From assembly GCA_964035795.1 (NCBI GenBank), contig OZ038320.1, forward strand, positions 7,834,671 to 7,898,670: DNA of 64,000 nt, given 5' to 3'. Below are positions 38,101 through 50,447 of this stretch, in pieces. Positions within the stretch are counted from its first letter, which is position 1; every line of letters starts with the position of its first letter. The notes under the pieces are model-generated. The model searched no databases. It was not told the origin of the DNA and saw nothing but the letters and a program-made list of their open reading frames with translations. Origin of the DNA: Pterobdella sp. o SKG-2022 (lineage: Eukaryota; Annelida; Clitellata; Hirudinida; Piscicolidae). Both the position numbers and the translations under genes were made by a program.

Positions 38101-41100
38101 TGAAAAATGTTGGAAACTTCCACCAGGTTTCGTCTTCTGAATCAATCAAGATTTGTGATATTAGAAACACAAATGCACGGCTGAATTTTAAAAAATCTTT
38201 TTTAAATTAATGACAAAAAGCTCTCGATAAAAATTTGGATGAACACAAAAAGGCTTTAGTGATTGCAAACAAATATCTTCAACAGTTGTCTAGAACCTTA
38301 AAAAATTTGTATCCCTTATTATAAGTTCATTCATTATAGGTTCATACAAGTTTTCAAACACCACCAAAAATTAATAATGAAGAATTGATGTATATATTTC
38401 CATTCATTAATATATTAATGATTAATTTATTGATAAACATCTGTAACACTATTACCTTTATAGGTGCATTTAATCAAAGCCAAGCACTCTCAGTATATGA
38501 CTGACTAGGCAATAAAACTCGGCTCCATCTGATGTGGTTTTAAAGCATTAATCATACACGAATAACTATGAATTAACTTTTAGTTGTTTTTATATGCTAA
38601 AATTATTGTTATTTAAGTGAAATTAAATTTTTATTTGTTGTCAGCCAGAATTTCTACTAGATTTTTTGTACTTTAAAATAAATGGAAACATGAAGAATCC
38701 ATCTTCAAAAACTATTTTTTGAAACGCAAAAATTTTGATTCTATCTATTTCTCTGCTTAAGCCTAAATAATGTGAAAGCACACATGATGTGACCAGACCT
38801 TGAAACAAGCCATTTTATCCAATAGATTGAAACCACGTCTAGCCTTGTGGTCTGTTTACTTAGAATTTAATTATCAAAAAGTTCTGAAAATATTTTAAAT
38901 AGATTAATTTTTTAACGTGTTTTAAGAAGATACATGTGCACATTGTATAAATACATTTCATTTCTAAATTGGCAGTATTACAACGGAAGAAAGCTGTATA
39001 AAAATTATGAACTTCCTTCAAATCGTCGAAATTCGATGAAAGGTAATTTTATTTTTGAAATAACTACATCAGTACAAGCAAGTAATTCGATAGAAGTTAC
39101 AATCCTTTTAAACAAAATACGGAAAAAACCTAAATTTAATAATTGAAGATGCAACTCAGTGAAAAGTGTTTTGTGAGACTTGAAAATCTAGTCAGATGTT
39201 TAATTTTGTAGTTGTTTGTTGGATGGCTATCAGTGATTCACAGCACAATTAACCTCAAGACCTTCCTGTCGTTTATGATAACAATGTGAGGAAGAGCGCA
39301 CTAAAAGAATTTCTCATTTTCCATTTCAGAAGCAAAAATAATGGATGTGGGAGAAAAAATGGTATTACATAGCAATTATTGGAGATTAATAAGATTTTTA
39401 TACCGTATCCCATAATCAACATCCTTTAGACGCTATATCCGATAAGCATCCTTGCACGAAAACTATAGTGGGAAAAGCCTTAGGAAGCTTGAAAATTTTC
39501 AAATGACGCTGTAGTCTTAATAATAACATTAAACGTGTCAAAAAGCCCTAAGCTTTGGTCATCTATCACTTCCCCACATCCATTGGGTAAAAAGTGGTGT
39601 GTCGATATTTTATTTTTTATTTATCAACAAAAAACTTAAAATTCTTCGAGATAATTAACATTTTGATTAATGAAAGTTCTTGTGTTGAAAATAAGTTAAA
39701 ATTTGGAATTGAGCAACAAGTTGGGTGTAAAGAAAAAAAATTTTTTTTAAACTAGCAAGAAAATTTTTTTATATAATTTTTTTAATTTTTTTTAGATTAT
39801 TTTGCACTAAAAGTAAATTTTAATTTTTTAAAAATTATTATACTAGAATTTTTACATGAATAACAGTTCAAAATAATTTGATTGTATGATATAAACGCAA
39901 ATTAAAGCATATATACGAACTCGATCGTATAAAGAAAAGTTTATCTATGCACATAAACGTAAATAATAAAGATAATTTTTAATTTGAATATCTTTGCTAC
40001 TTGGTGCATCTTCAAGCAAATTCAGAGGAGAATACTTGTATGCCAAAGTATGCCACTGTATTCCTTGTCAATAACGTCAAATTCTAATAGCACCCACAAA
40101 AACAGATGTTAAAAGATAAACTAATTGAATTCTAGCAATATTTCAATAATTCTGCTACTATTGAGTTTTTTTTTGTAAAAAGCATTCGCTTTTTTAATGA
40201 ATTTATAAACTTGTTTCTAGACGAATATTTTGATTATTTGAAAAGGGTAGGCGGCATAACACTTCTATGAAATAAATTAATTAAAATTAAATTAATGAAA
40301 TGAAATAAAATATAAAAACACCTATATTAAATTTGTCTCACATAAATTTAATTTCAAATACACAATAGGATTATATATTTACGTATATAAATCATTTCAC
40401 TCGGCAGTGTAATATTAAAAATGATTTTGTCATTTAACCTATTTTGTTTTATAAAAGCTAAAACTATTTTTTGAGTGAGGATTATTTGATGAGCATAAAT
40501 TTAAAAATAAAAAATAGTAGTTACAACATTGGTCTTTTAGAAGTATGAGCACATTGATGTTAAAACCTATTAATTCTTCAACTCATTACCTATTCGGACA
40601 TGTATTCTTCATATATCATTCTGATTGTTTCCTCAGGGCTCGTAGAATGTTTATAGAGTTTGGTTCGAATGAATTATTTGGGTTTTTTTATCTCAAAGTA
40701 ATTTCGTTACCTCCTTACCCAAAACACTCATCCCATCACTTTAAAAACCTTAACTGTATTTATGCCAGCGTTTGGTCCCAAGATACCAATTGCATTGCTT
40801 GAGGAAAAACAATGTTTTAATAGCAAAAACATAGTCCATGTAATATAAATCGATAGTTTTTGTACATTTATGTCCTTTTGCCATGAAATCATGGATTGCA
40901 ATATAAATACCTTTCTAAGGCAATTAATTATATATATTGTGAACATTTTTTTCCTTGGTATTCATAAAAAAAACGAAGAATTAGCCTTACTTCTTTCATT
41001 CAAAGCTTTAGTGGTTTACTATTACACTCCAAATAAAAATTTCTTTTTTTATAACTGGAACTTAATTTATTGAAATTACTAGATTCCAATCTACACCTAT

Positions 41101-43303
41101 TTTAACTGTTTTCATATTGCCATGAATCTCCCGCCTTTTCGTATTGTAGATGCTTTATGATGCCACGATATAACGTGGGTTTTTTATCCAAAATAAACGA
41201 TTTTTTCTACAATTTTAAGCTTTTATTTAACAAGCATCCACTGTACATCAATATGAATAATTTTTGACAAGTTTTTCATTGATATATAATTTTGAAGAAG
41301 CAAAATTATTTTATGTAAAAAACTGATTTTTATAAGGCATTTCGATATTTAACTATTTCAAAACTGTAATATCATCTTGAACTATTACACTGTGTTTCAT
41401 TCCACGAATTATTCTGTGAAATATATTTTCTTCTCAACCTATTTACTCAATTGCTGTAATATAAAAACGATTAATTAATATGCAGGTTGAAGAAATAAAT
41501 TTCATGATGGGAAATTCCATGAAAAGCCAATGATGAGTGAATAAATTGGAATTGAAACAAGAGGCGTTGGTGATTGGAAAAGAAATAAGAACTGTTTCAA
41601 AGCTCCCATGAAAACCTTAGTGTTCCTACTTACAAACTTATTTATACATGTAACTTCCTACTTTTCAAAAGTTAAGACTTTTAAAAAGTGAATCTCAACA
41701 CAATCTTAATACTTAAATTTTTCTTATTGTCTTAAAAGTGCATTTAATTAATTATTTAATTCTTTAGTTACAATTTTATTGCTTTTGTTTCTATTGATAA
41801 CCCAATGAAGGAGTTATTTGTACAAATAAATTTCAAATCAAATGTGTGCCATTGTAAAAGGCAATTAATAACTCTATGATGTTAAGATGTGTAGCCAACA
41901 AAATAGAACAGGCTGGAAAAAACAAAAAATAACTAAAAAACATAAAATTTCATACTCAAACATAAACCATTATTTAAGAGGGTGTCCAAGGCACTGTTTT
42001 TGCTGACCACGGTCAAAACTGTGGAAAATTGTCAATAAAGGGTTATTTAACTTTGAATTTATTAGTACGTTCAAATAATTATTTACTTTTCATCGTTATA
42101 TCAATATGATGATGAATCTTTCGAAAACAAACGTCGTTGTACCGTATTGTTTACTCAGCTAATCTTAAAAAAACTCTTCAGTTGAAAGAAAAATACACTA
42201 CTCGTCCTTGGGAGATCCAATTAAAAAAATAATGACGCGAGTTGAAATCTTAAAGCTGTCAAATGACCCTCACAATAACCAACACAACACTTTTTTCTGT
42301 TTTTCAAGTCTTTGTTAAAAACTTAACGTCAACAAAAATGAAAATGTTGATTATTAAACTGAAAGTCGCATGTTGAGAGCGTTTTTTCTTTCCTTCCAGA
42401 ACGTTATTTTTAAGATCAAAACCATTGAAACTTCACACATTTTGAGCATAACACTTTGATACATTCACATGCTTTTTAGATAACTCTAAAACAAATGAGT
42501 CAGTTTTCTATAACTCAATGCAAGTCAAAAAAATTACAACTTGTGGCTTTGCTAACAGCTCGTGCGTCATACACAAAAATAACTGACTCCATTCACAATT
42601 TCTGAATGTGTGTTTTGCAGTAAACAGTTTTTTGCAAGGCTACTGATTCAGACTTGTAGACAAGTGTTAGAAAAGGTAGATGTTTGAAAAATCATTCATT
42701 TTCTACTAAGCTTTTTTCGAAACGATAGCTGTTTGAAAAGTGTTAGCTAATTTTATAAATATATAAGCAAGCTTTGTTAGTTATGAAGCAATCCAGTGGT
42801 GATCATTCAGTGTTAGTTTGAAACCTTTCGAACCTCGTCACTAATGAAGGTACCTTTAGATTAACGTTCTATTGTCCACACATTTTTGACAAACTAAAAT
42901 TAATTAAAAGTTTATTTACAAATTCAAAATCTAAAAAAACAATAATAAACCATTGTAATTATATTAACACGATACTTTAATCTTGACTATTAAACCCATA
43001 AAATTACATGTTATTAGAAAACTAAAAATTAATTTATAACAACTAGGTTACCATTTCCATGCTAGTATGAGGAAAATGATGATGATGATGCAAAATACAT
43101 AAAAAATGAAATTCAAAATTTTCATTATACATTTATGAACTTAAGTTACGATTAGCACATTATTACTTGGTCTTGATAAGAATGAAAACACTGTTATTGC
43201 TTGAAATATTATAAATTTAAAGCGAAAAAAAATAAAAAAACAATGAAATCTAAGCTAGATGATGAACTGCAAGCCAAGATTAAGGAGAAGCGTTAATAAA
43301 TAA
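32128..43303. other. 11-kb region without a supported gene
   Basis: No open frame exceeds about 85 codons, and none shows similarity I recognise. Base composition is strongly AT-rich, with islands of higher GC near 32990-33060, 34510-34590 and 35260-35320. An open frame at 40545-40802 is overlapped by a similar-sized antisense frame and looks random. The left end should contain the TMEM151 promoter and the right end the BICD 3' UTR. Confidence 0.5.
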
Positions 43304-45713
43304 CTAGGGAAGATCATGCATAAGAAGAACGTTAGAAGAGACAGTGGTGGCACTCACCCTGCCCAGCTTAGTACGCCCTCCCTTCTGCTGCTTTAAAGAA
43401 CGACGTTCATAATCAAACTCCAGATCTTCCAATTTTTGCGTCAATGCCAGCTTTTGTTGAATGGCCATTCTTAACAACGAGTTAAGGGTTTTCTTTTCTT
43501 CTTCAGCAGCAATAAGCTGTCTTCGTTGTTCTTCTAATTGAGTGACATACTCATCGCATCGTTGGGCGAAGATACCTCTGACAGACTGGAAGTTCACCTG
43601 CTCCTCCTTCAACTCTTTCAGCTCATTTTTCAAACGATTCATAGTCTCAGCTACGTAAACCTTTTCATTTTCAAACTTTTGTTTGAGGGTGGCAAGGGCG
43701 GTCTCGGCAGTCATTTTGTTGGCCTTGAGGACGCTCCTTAGAGTGGCGATCTGTTCCCTCTTCGTTGACAGTTGTGCATTCAGCTTGATTATTTGCTCCT
43801 GATGATCGATAGCATCATCATTACTGAGAGGGTCTCTTGTTCTGTTTTGATACAACTCCACTACTCGTTCCACCACCTTGCCCAGATGAGTCACCTGATC
43901 ACTCACCGTTTCCAACAATTTATCGTTCGTTTCTACGTTGTTACTATTAATACTGTCATTGTTTTGATTATCACAACTTTTCTCATCTTCATTCTTTTCT
44001 GTGGAATCATCTTTTTTTTCTGAGCGTTGACGGCTTTTATGATTTTTGACGTGTTCAAGCATAAGTCGGTTGGGTGTTTCGTGGATGACTTCACATATGA
44101 GGTAGTACATGTTGGCTAAGTTCTTTATAACATTTGACAAGCTTTCTTGCATCACTTGGCTGTTTGATTGATGCTTGGCAGCTACCTGACTCATTGTAGC
44201 CACTTCTCCTTCTAAGTGTTGGCTGATTGTCTCTGACTTTTTTAATTTATCTTTTAATTGTTTGACTTCTTCCCCTAATTGTGTTTCTTTTTCTTTTAAG
44301 GAGGCAATGGTGCGAGCAATATGATCGGGTGTGTTGATCTGACTTTTGAGGTCATCTATTTCTTCAAGAGCAAGTCGGTACCGCAAGTTATGTTGTTGCT
44401 GTCTTCTCTTTAAAACCTCCACATCCAACTCCATCTCATCATCCTGTCCATCACATGCATCTTCCAATTCATTAAAGATTGATGATTGCTTAAGTTCTGA
44501 CAATTGCTTTCTGAGTTGTTCCACTCTTCCTGCTTTACTGCTTAATTCACTTTTCAACTTTTCTATTTCTTCTTCAGACAAGCGAACTGCTCCTTCAAGT
44601 CTTTCATTTTCTTTTTGCATTTCCTCCAACAGATGTTCAAGTTTACGAACTTCATTTATGTGAACTTCAGAAAACAAATCACCTACAATACTCTGAGTCA
44701 TTTCATCCTCAACCTCTTTACTAGAAGGCAAATTAATTATTGACTCATCCATTTGAATACCGGCTCCTTCCTCAATGTTGGCCAATTCAATGTCTTTAGC
44801 TGTGAAATTAAGACCAGAAAGATTCTGCAGGTTGAATGCAGACTCGGATGCAATACGTTGATCAAGTTCTTTTTTGAGAGAATGTTTTTGTTCTCGTTCT
44901 GCTTGTAGTATTTGCAATGCTTCCTCCAAATTTTTCTCAGTCATTCGTTTCAACTTTTCCATTTCTTCAAAATCATTTGATAAATTTTCAACTTCTTCTT
45001 TGAGATGTTTGTTTTCATGTTTCATGGCTTCATAATAAACTTGTGACTGTTTTAATTGAGCAACTTGCTTTTGAAGGGAAATGTTTTCATCTTCTAGTTC
45101 TGAGTAATCATTCAAATTTCTGGTTTCTCTGAATTTATAATCTTTAATTTCTTTTTTTAATTGAACACATTGTAATTCTATTTGTTCTAATGACTGTTTT
45201 AATTCAATGTTAGTGCTTGAAACTTTGGTATTTTCTGTTTTCAGCTGTTCAGAAGTGACTTTTACATTTTTGAGTTCATTTTCAAGATCAGAAATAGATA
45301 ACAAAAGTTCTGACTCTCGAGCTTGAGATTCCATCATCAAATTTTCCTCTTGGGTAATGCCAATATCTGTTATCTTTTTGCTTGAACGTTGAACTTGATT
45401 AAGACTCTGTAAATTTAAAATTTAAAAATGAATTTTCAATATGATTTGAAATGCTTATTAAAAATTTTGCATTTAATGTTTTTAGGTATAACATTATGAA
45501 CTTTGACGACAAAATTACTTTTTTGGCACATTCAAATTCATGCTTGAGGTGTTCATATTGTGATTCAAGATCGTTGAAATTTTGTTGAAGTTGATCTTTT
45601 TGGGATAAAACTTCTAATCCATATTCAGCCGCTTGTTTTCTTTCTTCGCATGCCCTTTCTAGGTCTTCTCGAAGTTTTGCTACTTCATTTAAAGGGTCTT
45701 TTGTTTCAGTCAT
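43304..45713 (-). CDS. BICD: Bicaudal-D dynein-dynactin cargo adaptor, 2 exons
   Basis: Coiled-coil adaptor that joins dynein/dynactin to Rab6, Egalitarian or nuclear-pore cargo and activates motility (family knowledge). Exon 1 is 45713-45519 and exon 2 is 45406-43304, with phase-0 junction, giving 765 residues; Drosophila BicD is 782 aa. The CC1 box is present as KQAAEYG near residue 28. The block KDYKFRETRNLNDYSELEDENISLQKQVAQL is nearly identical to vertebrate BICD. The coiled-coil-2 phrase NMYYLICEVIHETPNRLML matches NLYHHVCMCNNETPNRVML. The C-terminal cargo-binding domain is intact (STKREQIATLRSVLKANKMTAE and RCDEYVTQLEE, then EEEKKTLNSLLRMAIQQKLALTQKLE). Having a single intron is unusual beside its intron-rich neighbours; vertebrate genes have several. 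Confidence 0.96.
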
Positions 45714-47441
45714 TTTGTTTCAATTTTGTTATATATTTTTTTATTTATAAATTATAAAAATTTTAAGCGATGTTATTAAAAAAATATAAATAAAATTTTC
45801 ACAACACGAACGCCATTAAACCCTTAAAGAAAACAGATGTTAAGTTGGGAGTGCTTCAGGAAAAGCGCCTAATGAATCACTAATCGATTTAACTATATTT
45901 GAGAATCAAGAACATTTATTTTTGTATGTTCTATTTTTACTTGCCACGACATCAGTATCTATTCATCCTAAAATATCAACCCAACATTTTAGAGAAACCG
46001 AAATTATTAAATCGATATTCAATATATAGAAAATTCTTTGTTCGAACTTATTCAAAATATATTTTTTAAATAAAAAGTTTATTTTCAGTACAGCATCAAC
46101 ATGTTATTTAACTTTTTGAATTTTCAATCCATTCAAAAATGATTCGACATATTGAGTTTTCTCTAGGGAAATACTTCTCAAAAAAGCTTTCAGGTCAAAA
46201 TATAAGCTCAAAATTTTTTTTGAATAAAACTTAAAATTTTTTTTAGAGTTACTATTTTCCAAAAAAATTTCAATACTTCACTTGATATTTATTGGTTTCA
46301 TAGTGGGTTAAAAATTGGTTGAATACATCTAATTCATTTTCATGAAAAAAATCGATAGAACAATGACGAGTATGCGATAGAATAGATTGATTATAAGAAT
46401 TAGAAAAGAGTTTATAGACCGCATGAAAAGAATAAATAAATAAACATGCTATATAAAAGGGAAAAACATTAAGATCAAACAAAAAAAATATTTTTTTACA
46501 GATTTCTGCAAAAAGATTAACTAAATTAAAAACATAAAAGATTTGATTCAAAAACTTTTAGTAACTGAATAATAAAAGTTTCTCGTAAGTTGAACTCACA
46601 TTATTAAGTAGACAAAGTTTGTATACTTGATAATGTGAGTTCAACTAACAAAAAACTTTGTGTTATTAATCAGTTAATAAAAATGTTTTATTCAAAGCAT
46701 TTGAGCAAAAAGTTTTTCAAATTATTTCCAAAATTATGTGTTAAGCATAGTAACATAGTTTTTTATGAGGTTTTCCAAGGTGCAGTTCAACTTAACACTG
46801 CTTTGGTTTCAAGCAAATACCTGCCTGGAACAACCTTTTGCAGATGAACAGGTCTTACCCGAAATTCTAGTGAGCTATTTTTAATGCAGTTTCGAACCGA
46901 TGAAGAAGAAGGGGGTACTCTTAATTGTCACTAAAATAACAGAATCAAGAAAACTTGAAATTATCTCAATGAATAAATTGAAAATTCATATATAGTAGTG
47001 AGTGTAAATGCTCTGAAAACGATTTTAAAAATTATTATCCAAAAAGAGCTGTACAAAAATCATTGTTTAAATTTCCGCAAACATAAAATATTTGAAAACA
47101 TTTTGTAAATATCAAGCTAAAACAGAAACAAACAAGATCAAAGTTTCTTTACTTTTTACGAATCCATTTTCGAGAATAAATGAAATTATATTTACTTAAT
47201 TGCAAAAGATTATAGGATTAATTTAACCAATAAAACGAAAAAATTTGGAAATTATGGGTGAAAAGACGTTCCTACCTAAGTTGCGTATAACAAGAGAAAA
47301 CATTTGAATGAACATAATTTGTGTAAAGAAAAACATGGTAGTGAGCTTTTACAAAGATTTCCTTGCTTCAAAAAAAGACACTCAACAATATATCAGTACA
47401 TCACAGACCAAAATAGAAAATCTTTTATTAGTTACTTTATA
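45714..47441. other. Intergenic with palindromic repeat
   Basis: No coding frame can be supported. It contains a 23-bp-arm palindrome at 46588-46646. The stretch 46790-46930 has higher GC, but I cannot assign it to any RNA or protein. Confidence 0.5.
46588..46646. repeat. Palindrome of MITE family 2
   Basis: Arms AGTTGAACTCACATTATTAAGTA and its inverted copy (one mismatch) enclose a 13-nt loop. Related sequence, with a CATTATCAAGTGGAGGTACAAAT-type core, occurs at 48470-48515 and 48800-48852, and weaker matches at 808-835 and 50675-50705. Confidence 0.75.
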
Positions 47442-47605
47442 TGAGGAAAAGCGCGAACGCAGTTCCTCACTATCAAAAATAACGCACCCGACTTACCCAC
47501 TTTTGGGGTAATCGCAAGCTTCAACCCGGCCTCGGTGCAATGGCCAAGTCTCTGCTTGGAAGGTCCGCCTTCGGGATCACGGATCCTCCTGTGCCAAGTA
47601 AGTAT
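47442..47605 (-). ncRNA. U1: U1 snRNA, variant A (C9 changed to U)
   Basis: A 164-nt match to U1 spliceosomal RNA, which base-pairs with the 5' splice site. The 5' end is ATACTTACTTGG; canonical U1 has ATACTTACCTGG, so C9 is U and would pair with A at exon position -1. Stem-loop 1 carries GATCCCGAAGG. Stem-loop 2 has the U1A site ATTGCAC closed by GGCC/GGCC. Stem-loop 3 is TTACCC/GGGTAA, the Sm site is ATTTTTGA, and stem-loop 4 has the GCG-TTCG-CGC hairpin. Stems are intact despite many substitutions relative to the other two copies. A conserved promoter element lies at -58. It is divergent from the copy at 48166. Confidence 0.93.
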
Positions 47606-47645
47606 GTTGCGCGGGGTATTGAAAGCATTTAAGTAGCTTTTAATG

Positions 47646-47663
47646 ATAAATAGTTGTGGTGTC
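47646..47663 (-). promoter_or_regulatory. snRNA proximal sequence element (PSE) of U1 variant A
   Basis: GACACCACAACTATTTAT starts at -58 from the U1 5' end. The same word occurs at -57 in front of both other U1 genes, which identifies it as the SNAPc-binding PSE of this organism. A TACTTA word follows at about -30. Confidence 0.8.
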
Positions 47664-48108
47664 GATTATTTTTATTTTTTTACTTTTTATTTTAATTTAA
47701 ATACATTTTTAGGATGAATATATGTGTTTTAATATTTAAAATAATATATTTGATTTTCGTAAAAAAAATTAATGTTGAATTTGTGATCTTTAAGCTTCTT
47801 TGATTGTTTAAAGAAGGTCAGTTAGTTAGTTTATTGAACAGAAAAAAAGAAAATAAGAATTTTTATTTGTTTATTCCGTGAATTCAAGGCATTTGATATT
47901 TTATAGTTTATTTTTTGCTAAGTAAATTACAGTAAAACGTGCATACTCTACCGAGAGAGTTACTAAGCTCCGAAATAAGGCTCAGAGCTTAGCAATAATG
48001 ATTTTAACTTTTTTAAATTATGGAATAACAAAATAAAAATTTTTGTAACAAAATAAATTAATGTAAAACTAAAACAAAAAGTTTGGACTTTCAAAAAATA
48101 GTGATAAA

Positions 48109-48126
48109 GACACCACAAGTAAATTT
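48109..48126 (+). promoter_or_regulatory. snRNA proximal sequence element (PSE) of U1 variant B
   Basis: GACACCACAAGTAAATTT starts at -57 from the U1 5' end at 48166. It shares GACACCACAA with the element of variant A and AAGTAA with that of variant C. Confidence 0.8.
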
Positions 48127-48165
48127 CATTTTTACATATATATACTTCCACAATGCGCGTTCATT

Positions 48166-48329
48166 AAACTTACCTGGCGCAGGAGACACCGTGATCCCGA
48201 AGGCGGTTCTTCCAGGATGAGACCTAGCCATTGCACATAGGTTGGGTTGACTCCTGCGATTACCCCAAACGTGGGTAACTCGGGCGCGTTATTTTTGATA
48301 GCGAGGAACTGCGTTCGCGCTTTTCCTCT
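48166..48329 (+). ncRNA. U1: U1 snRNA, variant B (canonical splice-site pairing)
   Basis: A 164-nt U1 RNA gene. The 5' end AAACTTACCTGG has the unchanged ACTTACCT that pairs with the consensus donor; only position 2 differs (A for T), as in nematode U1. Stem-loop 1 loop is GATCCCGAAGG. The U1A loop ATTGCAC is closed by AGCC/GGTT, a compensated stem compared with GGCC/GGCC in variant A. The stem-loop 3 TTACCC/GGGTAA pairing, the Sm site ATTTTTGA and the TTCG hairpin of stem-loop 4 are present. With its PSE at -57 this is the best candidate for the general-purpose U1 gene here. Confidence 0.95.
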
Positions 48330-50390
48330 TCTATTAAATAAAATTAAATTTTTAGGGAGTAAAAACCTCCTGGAATTTTATTTTAGATAAACTTTTCAAT
48401 TCTTCGAGATGAGCGTAAATGTTCAACTTAAAACGCTTAGGACTTTGTTTATTCCACGAAGATGAACTTACATTATCAAGTGGAGGTACAAATATAGCTA
48501 AACCTATTTTTGCATTAATTCATCAATCCTATTGGTCTATGCAAAAATAAATTTGTATCTCTGAGTTAGCGTGAACCTTCACCAGTAAATTGGGGCCCAC
48601 ATACATACCGAAAAAACCCTACAAAAGCCCCATTGTTTAAAATTTAGTTCTAATTGAAACTTGTTATTTTATTGAAATCGGAGCTATAAAAACTGTGTTG
48701 AACCCTTAAACGATTTTTCGAACTACTAAATTTCAACACACTTTCTAGAGCCAAAAATAAATATTCAAATAAAAACACATTTAGGAGTTTAATTCATTCC
48801 ACGAAGCTTTTCGTAAGTTGAATTTACATTGTCAAGTGGAAGTACAAATATAAGAAAGTTTATTTTTTTACAGTTTGCTCATTAATTTTCTTTCGTTTTA
48901 AGATTGTGAGTTTACTTATTACCTTATTCACATATCTTGTTTTCGAAATTGAGTTATTTTTATACCGTTAACTTTCAAACAACTATAAGTATGTAATCTA
49001 AGCACTGTTCGAACTTATAATTTCAATAATACTGTTGAGCACAAAACTAGTGTAATATTCCGAACTGACTCTAATCTAAGAAACTATTTTGAAAAAACTT
49101 TCTTTGTGAAATATTATCAACTTTCTCAAAAGTTTGAAGTTTACGATACTTAAAATTATTAAACTACCAAGCATTTTGCTTATGTGATTTCAACTTATGA
49201 AAATTTCATTGACATTAAAAAATACCGTATTGTGTTTTAATTATCGATCTTTATGTTAGGCTTGAAAAATTTGATTATCAAATTACCAAAAGTCAAATTT
49301 TTACAATAAAAGCTTTTTATAAAAAATACTGAACATAAAATTGGCTCATTTTTAAAGTAGGAAGCTTTTCGTGAAATAGGGCCAGACACTTGATCATGCA
49401 CTAAGCTTTTTATAGAGAAAAAAGTGTATTTTTCACTGAACAATGGGAGTGAAGCAAAGTTGGAAAGAGTTTTTTAAATTTTTTATATCTTCTGCTAAGA
49501 AAAAATTTAAATGGTATCATTCATTTTAAAAATATTAATAAAAAATGGCAAAACAAAACAATGCTTTTTTAGCGAAAAAAATAGAAAATTTAAAAAATCT
49601 CGTTTAAGTTTGCTTCAATCCTATAGGTCAGTGGAAAACACACATTAATCTCTCCAGAAAGCGCGAACTCCCACTATGTCGCTTCGCGATAAGGCAAAAA
49701 GTATTAAATAGCGAGCTTATTGTTTATGAACCAATCACAGAACTCCAACAAAATTGTGAAAGTACTGAAATAATCATTTTTAGAAGTTTTATGGAAAAAA
49801 AAATCTAACATTTATCAACTAACAAGGCTTTTTGTACAATCCGTGAATATTTAAACTTTATGATACATGAATATTTTCAAAGCCTATGATTGGTCCTATT
49901 TAAAACAGCTTTTGCTGCTTGGAACTTCTTTACGTTAAAATTGCTCATGCGTTTTAAATTATAAAGGATTTGAAGAACTCACTTTTTATATTTTTTTTAC
50001 TTGTCAATGAATTTATACTTATTCAAAATTAAGTTATTTATATTATATTCATATAGTTTTTGGTTTAAAAAATCAAGAAAAAATTACTTCTATAAGCGTA
50101 GTAAGTTGAAATCAATTTTACGAAAATAACTGAACGTCTGGAAAAATAGTTTCAAAAAAAAAATGTTAAAGTTTTTAATAAAATAATTTGATTTTGAATT
50201 TACTTATAGACATATTTCACAAATATATTGTATACAAAGTAAAAACTGAAAATCGCCAAGACTTTTACTCGCTAGAGTAAAATAATATTTTTAATTAAAA
50301 TATGTAGTGAATATATAAATTTTTAATAATGTTTTGGAAAATAATTAACACTTTTTGTAAAAAATTATAAAATTTTGTGATTTTATAAAC
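48330..50390. other. Spacer between U1 genes, repeat-rich
   Basis: No coding frame can be supported. Two copies of palindromic family 2 lie at about 48460-48600 and 48785-48860. A word shared with 51123-51150 (CACCAGTAAATTGGG) occurs near 48580. The rest is AT-rich with no structure I can name. Confidence 0.5.
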
Positions 50391-50408
50391 GACACCTTAA
50401 GTAATTTT
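50391..50408 (+). promoter_or_regulatory. snRNA proximal sequence element (PSE) of U1 variant C
   Basis: GACACCTTAAGTAATTTT starts at -57 from the U1 5' end at 50448. Spacing is identical to variant B. A TACTTA word sits at about -29, as in variant A. Confidence 0.8.
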
Positions 50409-50447
50409 TCTCTATAGGTACTTATACGAAAAACTCACACGGCGGTC

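Noticed and set aside
43772..44663. Plus-strand frames opposite BICD and similar frames opposite TPX2, TMEM151 and BIRC6
   Set aside because: Shadows of the real minus-strand coding sequence.
46790..46930. Higher-GC stretch with CTATTTTTAATG, considered as an snRNA or spliced-leader gene
   Set aside because: No PSE at -57, no recognisable snRNA stems and no second copy in the window.
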